Positions 1 to 6,116 are shown, numbered from the stretch's first letter. The stretch: 10,568 nucleotides of DNA from SSEF01 sp964604195 (GCA_964604195.1 CAZRXW010000033.1:1-10568), one strand, 5' to 3'. A program made the numbers and translations. Notes: generated by a model not told the origin, from the sequence alone.

Positions 1-101
1 GGCTGTAGCATGGCACAAACCTCATGTTTCAACACCTAGGATTTTTCATTAGCTCGATAGTATTTACTTGTTTGAAGGTGAATTCTGGGATCTGTGAGTT
101 C

Positions 102-130
102 TTGACAAATAATACTAGTAGTAGTATATC
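102..130 (+). promoter_or_regulatory. Sigma70-type promoter for the 159-aa gene
   Basis: A perfect -35 TTGACA (102-107) is followed, after 17 bp, by TATATC (125-130), a 4/6 match to the -10 consensus. Transcription would begin near 137 and give a leader of about 70 nt. It is the best promoter upstream of the gene at 206. The -10 is weak, so the exact start is uncertain. Confidence 0.5.
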
Positions 131-139
131 AAAGAGAAT

Positions 140-189
140 CATCAGAAATCTGATGGTGTGCACATTCCAACCCGGCACAAATACGTGCC
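140..189 (+). promoter_or_regulatory. Two small hairpins in the leader of the 159-aa gene
   Basis: CATCAG (140-145) pairs with CTGATG (150-155) across an AAAT loop. GGCAC (174-178) pairs with GTGCC (185-189) across a 6-nt loop. The second hairpin is followed by ATTTT and then directly by the SD at 195-199, so it could act as a weak attenuator or shape access to the ribosome site. No known riboswitch is recognised. Confidence 0.35.
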
Positions 190-205
190 ATTTTAGGAGC
201 GTCAC

Positions 206-685
206 ATGGCTACACTGACCACCCGCATCCAGGCCTCGACAGGTACCCTCATCCAGTTCCCCAAGAACTGGGATGCCATTCGTGGCCGTATTGATGCCAT
301 CAAGTTCACCCCGGGTCACGACTTCCCTGGCGATGGCAAGGTGTCGCCGAATTTCACCCGCCGAGCCCCCGAATGGGACCCAAAGCATCCGCTCGTCAAG
401 AACATGACGGCCCTCGGGGCGTATTTCCATGACGACCCTCTGGATCCCATGTACTTCGTTGGAACCGAGACGGTCGTGGTCGAGCGCCCTGATCCCAAGA
501 ACAAGGACAAGAGGCGCAAGATGCGCCAGGAAGTCGCAGTGTGGAAAGGGCGGACCTGGGTGTACCTGAAGGAGACCTCGGGTATCAATGCACCTCGCGC
601 ATGGGTTCGGACTGCCCAACGACCAGATCACAAGGTCGTTGCTGAAGAGGAAGATGGTGAGGTGATCCCACCCACCAACACATGA
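206..685 (+). CDS. Unrecognised 159-aa soluble protein, SD-led
   Basis: I do not recognise this protein. The start is secure: AGGAG at 195-199 sits 6 nt before ATG. It has no signal peptide or membrane segment. The middle (about residues 50-75) contains the acidic-aromatic run AYFHDDPLDPMYF, followed at about 90-105 by a strongly basic stretch with KNKDKRRKMR. The tail is acidic with an EEEDGE run and ends in PPTNT. Codons mostly end in C or G, so the gene looks GC-richer than the transporter genes that follow. It stands alone, with a promoter and hairpin leader upstream and a strong terminator 40 nt after the stop. Together with the SD-led genes at 3636, 4920 and 6543 it forms a set of small monocistronic orphans. 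A longer ORF on the opposite strand is a shadow. Confidence 0.8.
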   Translation: MATLTTRIQASTGTLIQFPKNWDAIRGRIDAIKFTPGHDFPGDGKVSPNFTRRAPEWDPKHPLVKNMTALGAYFHDDPLDPMYFVGTETVVVERPDPKNKDKRRKMRQEVAVWKGRTWVYLKETSGINAPRAWVRTAQRPDHKVVAEEEDGEVIPPTNT

Positions 686-725
686 CGGCGAGAACATCGC
701 CAAAAAGAACAGATTCATCAAAACC

Positions 726-771
726 CACCCGAGCATCCAGAAAGGAGATGATTCGGGTGAATTATTTTTTT
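726..771 (+). terminator. Strong intrinsic terminator of the 159-aa gene
   Basis: CACCCGAG (726-733) pairs with TTCGGGTG (752-759), with one G·T. The stem continues with CATC (734-737)/GATG (747-750) past a single bulged A, closing a 9-nt loop. AATTA and a run of seven T (765-771) follow. The structure rules out the short ORF that begins at the ATGA stop overlap (682-867). Confidence 0.9.
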
Positions 772-785
772 AGAAAAATTTACAA

Positions 786-943
786 CAAAAAACTGGCCTC
801 GTGCCAGCCATCTTTCATAGAAAACCGAAAGCCCTCAATGCAGGAGGATGGGTCTGGATCCCCGTAAATGAGCTTGTCGGAAAAATTCATTTTCCCAGTA
901 AACCAGGTGGGTTCCAATGTTCGCCCTCCATTCTGAAGGCTCT
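786..943 (-). ncRNA. Candidate structured small RNA, about 158 nt
   Basis: No protein gene explains 772-1000, but the minus strand has a full transcription unit. An extended -10 (TGC-TATAAT, 958-950) predicts a start at A943, and a hairpin plus T6 ends it near 786. The first nine nucleotides, AGAGCCUUC (943-935), can pair with a distal GAGGGCUUU (two G·U wobbles), so the predicted 5' end coincides with the edge of a closing helix. The helix continues inward as AAUG/CAUU and GAGG/CCUC separated by small bulges. A local hairpin GGAAAA/UUUUCC lies inside. A 36-codon ORF starting MNFSDKLIYGD runs through the segment, but its stop lies beyond the predicted terminator and it has no SD, which favours RNA over protein. 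It does not match features I know of RNase P, tmRNA or SRP RNA. A 6S-like regulator is possible but unproven. Confidence 0.5.
787..807 (-). terminator. Intrinsic terminator of the minus-strand RNA candidate
   Basis: Read on the minus strand, CTGGC (807-803), loop ACGAG and GCCAG (797-793) are followed at once by six T (792-787). The stem is only 5 bp but GC-rich. On the plus strand the hairpin is preceded, not followed, by the homopolymer, so it works in the minus direction only. Confidence 0.65.
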
Positions 944-949
944 AAAACT

Positions 950-958
950 ATTATAGCA
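950..958 (-). promoter_or_regulatory. Extended -10 promoter (TGC-TATAAT) for the RNA candidate
   Basis: The minus strand reads TGCTATAAT, a perfect TATAAT with the TGn extension. No good -35 is seen at 17 bp, which extended -10 promoters can tolerate. It diverges from the plus-strand promoter at 977-985, with about 18 bp between the two -10 elements, so polymerases at the two sites would interfere. Confidence 0.6.
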
Positions 959-976
959 CAACGTTTCTTGGGGGAA

Positions 977-985
977 TGGTATACT
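977..985 (+). promoter_or_regulatory. Extended -10 promoter (TGG-TATACT) for the transporter genes
   Basis: TGGTATACT is an extended -10. The predicted start near 992 leaves about 11 nt before the GTG start at 1003. The identical nine bases occur before the AAA+ gene at 8038-8046. Confidence 0.55.
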
Positions 986-1002
986 AGGATAAACAAAAAA
1001 AT

Positions 1003-1929
1003 GTGTTGAATTTATCTTTCTTTCGAGGATGGCGGGATGCCTCCGTGAGCGTACTTGTGGGGGCACTTTTGTGTGGACTGGTTTTCCCTAGTTTTTTTGG
1101 TTCATTCCAGAAATATAGCTCTCTCCTTCTTCAAATCGTTTTTTTTCTGACAAGCCTCAGAATGAGCTTTCATGGCGTGTGGGCGGAATTTCGATCTTGG
1201 AAAACTATTCTTTGGATTTCGGTTTGGATGCTTATCTTACTGCCAGGGTTGGTTTTTGTTCTTTTTTATCCCTTTTCACCAGAGCTCAGGTCATCTATCA
1301 TTTTATTGGCTGCCATGCCTGTTGGGATGACTACGCCACTATTGACCCAACTTCTTCAACTCAATGTATCATTAGCTCTTGCTCTTACATTGGCAACATC
1401 TGTTTTGGCACCAGTATCAGTACCAATAATAATTAATTTTCTGATACCATCTATCGGGGCTGTTGATGTAAATCATCTGATGAATACTCTTATACAGGTC
1501 ATTGTTATTCCGTTTGGCTTGGCTCAAGTGGTACGAACATTCTTTCCAAATGTTGTTCACGGAACCAGGGTGTGGCACAAGCCTTGCTCACTTGCATTCG
1601 TTGGTCTCTTGATTGCTGCTATTGCTGGGCATTATCAAGGTGAGTTACTGCAGCGATTCACGTTGGAATATGGCCTGGGTCTTTTGGTAATGACACTCTT
1701 TTTTCTGGGGGTTCATTTTATTGGCTATTGGATAGTCTGGTGGCGTGGGAGGAAAGATAGGTTGACAATTACTTTTTCAGTTGTCTATATGAATTTTACG
1801 CTGGCTATTTTTATTGCAGAGAGGTTTTTTAGTGACCCTACAGTAATTTTCTATACGATCCTTTCGATTCTTCCCTGGAATATTGGTATGTTTATCTTTC
1901 AGCAAATTATTCACCGACGTAACCATTGA
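1003..1929 (+). CDS. Bile acid:sodium symporter (BASS/SBF)-like membrane transporter
   Basis: This 308-aa protein is almost entirely hydrophobic, with roughly eight to ten membrane segments, and is of normal length for the BASS/SBF family within the BART superfamily. The family signature is visible in the middle: an AMPVGMTTPLL stretch followed by LNVSLALALTLATSVLAPVS, matching the family pattern of a Pro-Gly segment, a resident-helix serine/threonine run and a StxLAPxxxP crossing. Family members carry organic anions or other solutes with sodium; the substrate here cannot be told. The usual SN after the Pro-Gly motif is TTP here. The start is GTG: an ATG two bases earlier hits a stop at its third codon. 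There is no convincing SD, and the promoter lies just upstream. A MerT-like gene begins 10 nt after the stop, suggesting cotranscription. The related arsenite carrier Acr3 is less likely because its conserved cysteine region is not evident. Confidence 0.88.
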   Translation: MLNLSFFRGWRDASVSVLVGALLCGLVFPSFFGSFQKYSSLLLQIVFFLTSLRMSFHGVWAEFRSWKTILWISVWMLILLPGLVFVLFYPFSPELRSSIILLAAMPVGMTTPLLTQLLQLNVSLALALTLATSVLAPVSVPIIINFLIPSIGAVDVNHLMNTLIQVIVIPFGLAQVVRTFFPNVVHGTRVWHKPCSLAFVGLLIAAIAGHYQGELLQRFTLEYGLGLLVMTLFFLGVHFIGYWIVWWRGRKDRLTITFSVVYMNFTLAIFIAERFFSDPTVIFYTILSILPWNIGMFIFQQIIHRRNH

Positions 1930-1939
1930 TAATGTATCT

Positions 1940-2305
1940 ATGCAACTCAAGGAACTTTTTAAGATCGCCTCGCTACCAGTAATACTTGCCTCGCTTTGTT
2001 GTCTTTCGCCCCTCATTCTGGTTATGCTGGGGCTCTCCACGGTTGGATTTGCTGCGTCACTCGCAGACTCGTTTTATAGTGAGTACAAATGGTATTTTCG
2101 TCTTGCAGGATCCATTGCTCTCGTCGGAGCGTATGTTGTCTATCTTCGCAAACAAGGAGTGTGTACGTTTGATCAAGTCAAGCGCGAACGCAACAAAATC
2201 ATTAATCAATTTCTCCTACTCGTTATCACGGGCATTATCGGGTACCTTTTCTTCCTTTATGTGGTGGTTCATTATGCGGGGGTGTGGTTCAAAATTTGGG
2301 AGTAA
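1940..2305 (+). CDS. MerT-like small membrane transport protein
   Basis: This 121-aa protein has three probable membrane helices (about residues 12-34, 48-68 and 90-112). The first carries a vicinal Cys pair in ILASLCCLSPLILV, which strongly resembles the CC motif of helix 1 in the mercuric ion transporter MerT. MerT uses that pair and a second cysteine pair in the loop before helix 3 to pass Hg(II) inward. Here that loop (RKQGVCTFDQ) keeps only one cysteine. No MerP, MerA or MerR gene is nearby, so mercury resistance is not established; another soft metal or a related function is possible. ATG at 1940 was chosen because upstream in-frame alternatives (TTG 1883) lie inside the preceding gene and add a non-MerT extension. 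No SD is visible, so translation is probably coupled to the upstream transporter. Confidence 0.8.
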   Translation: MQLKELFKIASLPVILASLCCLSPLILVMLGLSTVGFAASLADSFYSEYKWYFRLAGSIALVGAYVVYLRKQGVCTFDQVKRERNKIINQFLLLVITGIIGYLFFLYVVVHYAGVWFKIWE

Positions 2306-2307
2306 AT

Positions 2308-2347
2308 AACCGATTCTCTTGACAGATTGGTTAAAAATTGATAGTCT
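2308..2347 (+). promoter_or_regulatory. Promoter of the DEAD-box gene, -35 inside an inverted repeat
   Basis: TTGACA (2319-2324), a 17-bp spacer and TAGTCT (2342-2347) form a plausible sigma70 promoter with a start near 2354. The -35 lies in the gap of an inverted repeat, AACCGAT (2308-2314) and ATTGGTT (2326-2332), which pairs fully with one G·T. It could be an operator or a hairpin after the upstream gene; no T-tract follows, so a terminator is unlikely. Confidence 0.45.
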
Positions 2348-2375
2348 TTACATTTAATCCATTATCCTCTCATTC

Positions 2376-3566
2376 ATGAATTTTCATACGCTTGGTATTC
2401 CACCGAGCCTTCTCAATATCCTTGATCAGTTCAAACTTACCGAGCCAACCCCCATTCAGGCTCAGGCTATTCCTATTGCCTTAACCGGCAAGGATGTGAT
2501 GGGTATTGCTCAGACCGGAACAGGGAAGACACTTGCTTTTGGTGTCCCGCTCCTGGCTCAGGTTTTGGTCGATCGAACCAAGCAGGGTTTGGTCGTTTTA
2601 CCGACCCGCGAACTTGCACTCCAGGTACATGAGTCACTCATGCGTTTTGGGAAGCCACTTGGTTTCCGTGCGGCTGTTCTTATTGGTGGGGATAATATGG
2701 AGAAACAGAAGCGCCAACTACGGGCCAATCCACATATTTTGATTGCGACACCAGGCCGCCTCAATGATCACCTCATACAAAAGACGGTTGCACTTGATCG
2801 AGTAAAAATTCTCGTTCTTGATGAAGCTGATCATATGCTCGATATGGGTTTCGCGCCACAGATTGCTCAGATAGTGAAACATGTACCACGAGAGCGACAG
2901 ACGATGCTTTTCTCTGCGACGATGCCGCAGGAGGTGATTGCACTGGCTACTTCATATATGAAGCTTCCACTTCGAGTGGAAGTGTCACCACCCGGGAAAA
3001 CAGCTGATAAGATTGCTCAGGAGATTTTCTTTGTGCCGCATATGGAGAAGCTGGAACTCCTGGTAAAGATCTTAAATGAGAATGTGGGGAGTACCTTGGT
3101 TTTTACTCGGACCAAGTATATTGCTAAACGGATAGCCCTTTCTCTCCGTAACAAAGGATTTACTGCGGCCGAGATTCATTCCAATCGCTCGCTCTCTCAG
3201 CGTCGCGAAGCCCTTGATGGATTTAAATCAGGCCGTTATCGCGTGCTCGTCGCGACCGATATCGCGGCACGTGGTATCGACGTTTCGGGTATCGCGCTCG
3301 TTATCAATTATGATCTTCCGGAAAAGCCAGAAGACTATGTGCATCGTATCGGGCGTACCGCGCGGGCCGGCCGCGAAGGCAAGGCTATTTCACTCGCTAC
3401 TCCAGACCAGCGGGGACATATCCGCTCGATCGAACGCTTGATCAGTATTTCACTCCCTATTAGCGGAGGACATGATTTGGTCGCTGGTATGAGTGATGCG
3501 GCTGTTATTCGTCGTCCACGCTCCAGTCGTCCTCGTAACTCTCGTCATTTTGGTCGCCGGCGATAG
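2376..3566 (+). CDS. DEAD-box ATP-dependent RNA helicase (RhlE/DeaD-like)
   Basis: All DEAD-box motifs are present in a 396-aa protein: F3 and the Q motif TPIQ (25-28), motif I AQTGTGKT (45-52), PTRELA, a GG and TPGR (motifs Ia and Ib), motif II DEAD (149-152), motif III SAT (180-182), then in the second RecA lobe VFTRTK, DIAARGIDV (motif V, R299) and HRIGRTARAGR (motif VI, from H323). The C-terminus is a short basic tail of Arg, Ser and Pro, ending HFGRRR, as in RhlE-type helicases, and would bind RNA nonspecifically. Such enzymes unwind short RNA duplexes in ribosome assembly and RNA decay, notably in the cold. The long CsdA-type C-terminal domain is absent, so the exact subfamily is left open. 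There is no SD before ATG; the predicted leader is only about 22 nt. Nothing essential is missing. Confidence 0.97.
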   Translation: MNFHTLGIPPSLLNILDQFKLTEPTPIQAQAIPIALTGKDVMGIAQTGTGKTLAFGVPLLAQVLVDRTKQGLVVLPTRELALQVHESLMRFGKPLGFRAAVLIGGDNMEKQKRQLRANPHILIATPGRLNDHLIQKTVALDRVKILVLDEADHMLDMGFAPQIAQIVKHVPRERQTMLFSATMPQEVIALATSYMKLPLRVEVSPPGKTADKIAQEIFFVPHMEKLELLVKILNENVGSTLVFTRTKYIAKRIALSLRNKGFTAAEIHSNRSLSQRREALDGFKSGRYRVLVATDIAARGIDVSGIALVINYDLPEKPEDYVHRIGRTARAGREGKAISLATPDQRGHIRSIERLISISLPISGGHDLVAGMSDAAVIRRPRSSRPRNSRHFGRRR

Positions 3567-3573
3567 TACGACT

Positions 3574-3596
3574 GTACAAAGGGTAGCTCTTTGTGC
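3574..3596 (+). terminator. Hairpin after the helicase gene, weak terminator
   Basis: GTACAAAGGG (3574-3583) pairs with CTCTTTGTGC (3587-3596) over ten pairs with two wobbles and a TAG loop. Only TAGTTTC follows, so termination would be inefficient. Read-through could feed the SD-led gene at 3636, for which no clear separate promoter is seen. Confidence 0.45.
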
Positions 3597-3635
3597 TAGT
3601 TTCAGGGCAACCTCAACTCTTCGAGGAGAGAATCA

Positions 3636-3998
3636 ATGAAGGTAAGAGAACTTGCTCGTCGTCGCGCTCATCGAGAAGTAGCGATTCTGATGACTTGTGA
3701 CGATCCGCGACTTGCTATAGAGCGGCCCTGTCTTGCAGGATGCATAGATATTTTGGCGCCGAAGGTGTGGGATGCGGTTGTCTGGCGCTTCCACCGCGGA
3801 AACCGTCTGAACAATCTGACCGATCAGAAGATCCGGTTTCAGCCACCCAAGGATGGTCAGCGTGGCGTGGTCGGACGTGTCACCCTGAGCTACCGCATCG
3901 ATGGTGAGGAACAAGAATACCGTCGCTGTTTCACGGTGCGGAGACGAAGCCTCTTACCTTTCAAACACCAACTCACTTTTCTCATCGGAGTGGTTTGA
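3636..3998 (+). CDS. Unrecognised 120-aa basic protein, SD-led
   Basis: I do not recognise this family. AGGAG at 3624-3628, 7 nt before ATG, fixes the start. The product is soluble and rich in arginine: an N-terminal ELARRRAHRE helix, a central FHRGNRLNNL segment, and a C-terminal YRRCFTVRRRSLLPFK stretch. The basic surface could suit binding RNA, DNA or the ribosome, but no named domain is seen. Three of its four cysteines lie in the first third (C21, C32, C36) and one near the end, with no metal-site spacing. It lies between a weak hairpin after the helicase gene and a strong terminator after its own stop, so it is expressed mostly alone. It resembles the genes at 206, 4920 and 6543 in size, SD and isolation rather than in visible sequence. 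Confidence 0.75.
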   Translation: MKVRELARRRAHREVAILMTCDDPRLAIERPCLAGCIDILAPKVWDAVVWRFHRGNRLNNLTDQKIRFQPPKDGQRGVVGRVTLSYRIDGEEQEYRRCFTVRRRSLLPFKHQLTFLIGVV

Positions 3999-4017
3999 AG
4001 GTTGTCTCAAGTTGTAC

Positions 4018-4055
4018 TCCCTTCCGTGGCGTTGCTGCGGGAGGGAAGATTTTTA
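4018..4055 (+). terminator. Intrinsic terminator of the 120-aa basic protein gene
   Basis: TCCCTTCCG (4018-4026) pairs with CGGGAGGGA (4038-4046) over nine pairs with one T·G, closing an 11-nt loop. AGA and five T (4050-4054) follow. It ends 17 nt before the next start codon. Confidence 0.85.
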
Positions 4056-4071
4056 TGAGACAATATTATAT

Positions 4072-4857
4072 ATGTGGGCTTGGATTATTTTTCTATTGAT
4101 TTTTGAAGGGCTCATTGGTGGAGCGTGGTTTTGGTTTGATCAAAAGAATCAGGATGGCCAATCGATAGCTTTTGAAAATGATATCCCTCCGGTTTTCCAA
4201 GAAGATACTTCGAGCATGATAGGGCCGGTGCCAGCTCTCCCCGTAGAGCCTCCCAAACCGGTTATTAGAGACACTGTCTATGTTGTTCCCTTTACCTCGC
4301 AGGCCCCGACTGGCGAGTGGAGTCTCAGTGCTTTCCAAGATGGTTGCGAAGAAACATCGGCCATGATGGTGTGGATGGCTCGAGAAGGGAAGTATCTTTC
4401 ACGTGAGGAAGTGAAGGCCAAGCTCTTGAATATGGCTTTGTTTCAAACAAAACTCATTGGTCATGGCGTCGATACGAATGTAAGTGACACTAATAAGTAT
4501 CTCTTGAAAGAATATTTTTGGATTACAGACGGAGAGGTAGTGTATGATTTTACTTTGGATGAACTGAAAGAAGCAGTGATGAAGGGCATGGTGATCGTTC
4601 CGACCAATGGAAGGGCGCTCAAGAACCCAAACTTTATGGCGTCGGGACCTCTGCAACACATGCTTGTTATTATCGGGTACGATGTGGAGGAACGAGAATT
4701 TATCACCAATGATCCAGGGACGCGTAAAGGGGAGGGGTATCGCTATACTGAACAAATCCTCTACGGCGCCATTCGCGAATATCCGACAGGGAAGCACCTC
4801 CCTATCACTACCGAACGCAAAGCAATGATTCTTGTGCCATTTACAACAGAGGATTGA
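4072..4857 (+). CDS. Membrane-anchored C39-like cysteine peptidase
   Basis: This 261-aa protein starts with a single hydrophobic helix (residues 2-20, WAWIIFLLIFEGLIGGAWF) and no cleavage site, followed by a Pro- and acid-rich linker to about residue 65. The rest fits the Peptidase_C39_2 family: VVPFTSQAPTGEWSL opens the domain, then the nucleophile region FQDGCEETSA with Q89 and C92, the histidine in LQHMLVIIGYD (H196), and the third residue in TNDPGTRKGEGY (D214). All three catalytic positions are present, so it is probably active outside the membrane. Related C39 domains cut peptides after double-glycine leaders, but here no ABC transporter is attached, and the substrate is unknown; cell-envelope work is a reasonable guess. 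ATG at 4072 was chosen because it leads straight into the anchor. The longer frame back to 3901 runs through the upstream gene and its terminator. There is no SD, and the gap after that terminator is only 17 nt. Confidence 0.9.
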   Translation: MWAWIIFLLIFEGLIGGAWFWFDQKNQDGQSIAFENDIPPVFQEDTSSMIGPVPALPVEPPKPVIRDTVYVVPFTSQAPTGEWSLSAFQDGCEETSAMMVWMAREGKYLSREEVKAKLLNMALFQTKLIGHGVDTNVSDTNKYLLKEYFWITDGEVVYDFTLDELKEAVMKGMVIVPTNGRALKNPNFMASGPLQHMLVIIGYDVEEREFITNDPGTRKGEGYRYTEQILYGAIREYPTGKHLPITTERKAMILVPFTTED

Positions 4858-4873
4858 TTTTTTGAGTATTTGT

Positions 4874-4906
4874 GATAGGGTAAGCCTATCGTTTTCCTAC
4901 TTACCC
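4874..4906 (+). promoter_or_regulatory. Terminator-like hairpin overlapping an alternative hairpin, leader of the next gene
   Basis: GATAGG (4874-4879) and CCTATC (4885-4890) form a hairpin followed by GTTTT, a reasonable terminator for the peptidase gene. GGGTAAG (4878-4884) can instead pair with CTTACCC (4900-4906), just before the SD GGAGG (4909-4913). The two folds share bases and exclude each other, as in attenuators. Whether that is functional cannot be told from sequence. Confidence 0.5.
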
Positions 4907-4919
4907 GCGGAGGTTTCTG

Positions 4920-5282
4920 ATGGCTACTGAACGGAAGACGTTGTTTTTCGCTGAACCAATCACGACGGAAGCAGCTGAGCGAATTGGAGCTTACCTTGCC
5001 GAGCGTCAGATTGCCTCTAACTGGCGTGAGGGTGTTGAGGACACGGACGGTAAATCCCATCAAGGCTGGGATGGACTTGATCTCAGAACGATGCGGCTCA
5101 TTCGCTCTATGCAGCGCCAGGACAGTAGAGTGCTTGTGGACTACTGGGAACATGATAGCACGAGTGGTTCCAAGCTGCGGTCTGCGAAATTCATCGTTAT
5201 CACGGCGCCTGGTCTCAGGCTTCGGCGATCTGCCGAGATGAAGCGAGTGGTTAAGCAGATCCTGAAGCGAGCCACTGTCTGA
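4920..5282 (+). CDS. Unrecognised 120-aa protein, SD-led
   Basis: I do not recognise this protein. GGAGG at 4909-4913, 6 nt before ATG, sets the start. It is soluble: an N-terminal ERKTLFFAEPITTEAAERIGAY looks like a beta-strand plus helix, a central part carries DGKSHQGWDGLDL, then a strand-like SRVLVDYWEHD and KFIVITAPG, and a basic helical end with EMKRVVKQILKRATV. Alternating strands and helices suggest a small compact alpha/beta domain, perhaps one that binds a partner rather than an enzyme; no catalytic motif is visible. A strong terminator begins 6 nt after the stop, and a possible attenuator-like pair of hairpins precedes the SD. It belongs with the SD-led orphans at 206, 3636 and 6543. 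Confidence 0.77.
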   Translation: MATERKTLFFAEPITTEAAERIGAYLAERQIASNWREGVEDTDGKSHQGWDGLDLRTMRLIRSMQRQDSRVLVDYWEHDSTSGSKLRSAKFIVITAPGLRLRRSAEMKRVVKQILKRATV

Positions 5283-5287
5283 CTCTA

Positions 5288-5329
5288 TGCCGGCCCCCAG
5301 GAAATCCTTGGGCCGGCACAAACATTTTT
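5288..5329 (+). terminator. Strong intrinsic terminator after the 4920-5282 gene
   Basis: TGCCGGCCC (5288-5296 region) pairs perfectly with GGGCCGGCA (5310-5318), with a short inner AGG/CCT stem around an AAAT loop. CAAACA and five T (5325-5329) follow. Confidence 0.92.
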
Positions 5330-5364
5330 ATACCCAATACTCTATACTAAATACCAGATACTAC
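5330..5364 (+). repeat. Five ATACNNN heptads between terminator and nuclease gene
   Basis: ATAC recurs at 5330, 5337, 5344, 5351 and 5358, exactly 7 nt apart: ATACCCA, ATACTCT, ATACTAA, ATACCAG, ATACTAC. The array begins where the previous terminator ends and stops 7 nt before ATG 5372. TATACT (5343-5348) and GATACT (5357-5362) inside it are -10-like, so the array may also be the promoter of the nuclease gene. The sequence between the ATACs varies. Confidence 0.6.
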
Positions 5365-5371
5365 ATTGATC

Positions 5372-6115
5372 ATGGCCATAGTCCGATCGAGAAATATTTT
5401 TGATCCAACGAGCGAGACAGTCTTCAAACTGTCGCGGAGTAAACTAGAGCTTCTCCTCGAGTGCTCACGGTGTTTTTATATTGACCGGAGGCTCGGGATT
5501 GGTCGGCCAACCGGACCACCATTCAATCTCAATAAAGCCGTGGATACACTTCTCAAGAAAGAATTCGATATTCATCGAGCAGCTGGCACACAACATCCGT
5601 TTTTAGCACGATACGGAGTTGACGCTCGTCCTGTGGATCATGAAGAGCTCGATATTTGGCGGGAAAATTTCCAGGGGGTACAGTATCATCATCAACCGAC
5701 CAATCTTATTATTACTGGCGCGATCGATGACTTGTGGATCAATTCTCGCGACGAATATGTTGTAGTTGATTACAAAGCGACAAGCAAGGATGAAGTAATT
5801 GATAAGCTCAATGATACTTGGCACCATCAGTATCGTCGTCAGATGGAAATCTATCAGTGGCTCCTCCGAGCAAATGGCTATCGTGTTTCGCCGACAGGGT
5901 ATTTTGTCTACTGTAATGCAGGCACAGATAAAACAGCTTTCGATGGGAAACTCGAATTCGATGTTCGTCTCATTGCTTATGAAGGGAGTGATGATTGGGT
6001 GGAAGGGGTTATTTATCGAGCCAAAGAGTGTCTGATGGGGAGTACTTTGCCCCAAGCTTCACCGGTTTGTGATTACTGTACTTTTGCTGAGGTGAGGGCA
6101 AGAGTTGAAAAGTGA
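5372..6115 (+). CDS. PD-(D/E)XK nuclease-family protein (Cas4/RecB-like)
   Basis: This 247-aa protein has the layout of RecB/Cas4-type PD-(D/E)XK nucleases. FKLSRSKLELLLECSRCF (18-35) is the opening helix, GAIDD (D119, D120) supplies the first acidic residue, VDYKAT (D133, K135) is the D-x-K core, and the YRRQMEIYQW helix is the typical Q-x3-Y motif. Cysteines C31, C34, C233 and C236 (ECSRC and CDYC) flank the fold, as in the iron-sulfur nucleases Cas4 and AddB. However, those usually have one N-terminal and three C-terminal cysteines, whereas here it is two and two, so zinc is also possible. It likely cleaves DNA ends or flaps with a divalent metal. No cas genes are nearby, so a CRISPR role is unsupported. 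ATG 5372 is preferred over TTG 5366; no SD is visible. The stop lies 2 nt from the opposing terminator. Confidence 0.88.
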   Translation: MAIVRSRNIFDPTSETVFKLSRSKLELLLECSRCFYIDRRLGIGRPTGPPFNLNKAVDTLLKKEFDIHRAAGTQHPFLARYGVDARPVDHEELDIWRENFQGVQYHHQPTNLIITGAIDDLWINSRDEYVVVDYKATSKDEVIDKLNDTWHHQYRRQMEIYQWLLRANGYRVSPTGYFVYCNAGTDKTAFDGKLEFDVRLIAYEGSDDWVEGVIYRAKECLMGSTLPQASPVCDYCTFAEVRARVEK

Positions 6116-6116
6116 T

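Noticed and set aside
29..736. Long minus-strand ORF (235 aa) opposite the 159-aa gene
   Set aside because: It lacks an SD, its content looks like the antisense of a GC-rich gene, and the plus-strand gene has a promoter, SD and terminator.
682..867. Plus-strand ORF of 61 aa overlapping the stop of the 159-aa gene (ATGA)
   Set aside because: It runs straight through the strong terminator at 726-771 and has no protein-like features.
800..930. Small minus-strand protein (36 codons, MNFSDKLIYGD...) or a two-ORF pair with ATGA overlap
   Set aside because: There is no SD and the stop lies past the predicted terminator, so RNA is favoured; not fully excluded.
895..930. Plus-strand resemblance to SRP RNA (AAACCAGGTGGGTTCC)
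   Set aside because: The essential GGAAGCAGC-type apical loop is missing, and promoter and terminator point to the other strand.
3901..4071. Upstream extension of the C39-like peptidase frame
   Set aside because: It overlaps the 120-aa gene in another frame and crosses a terminator; the membrane anchor begins at 4072.
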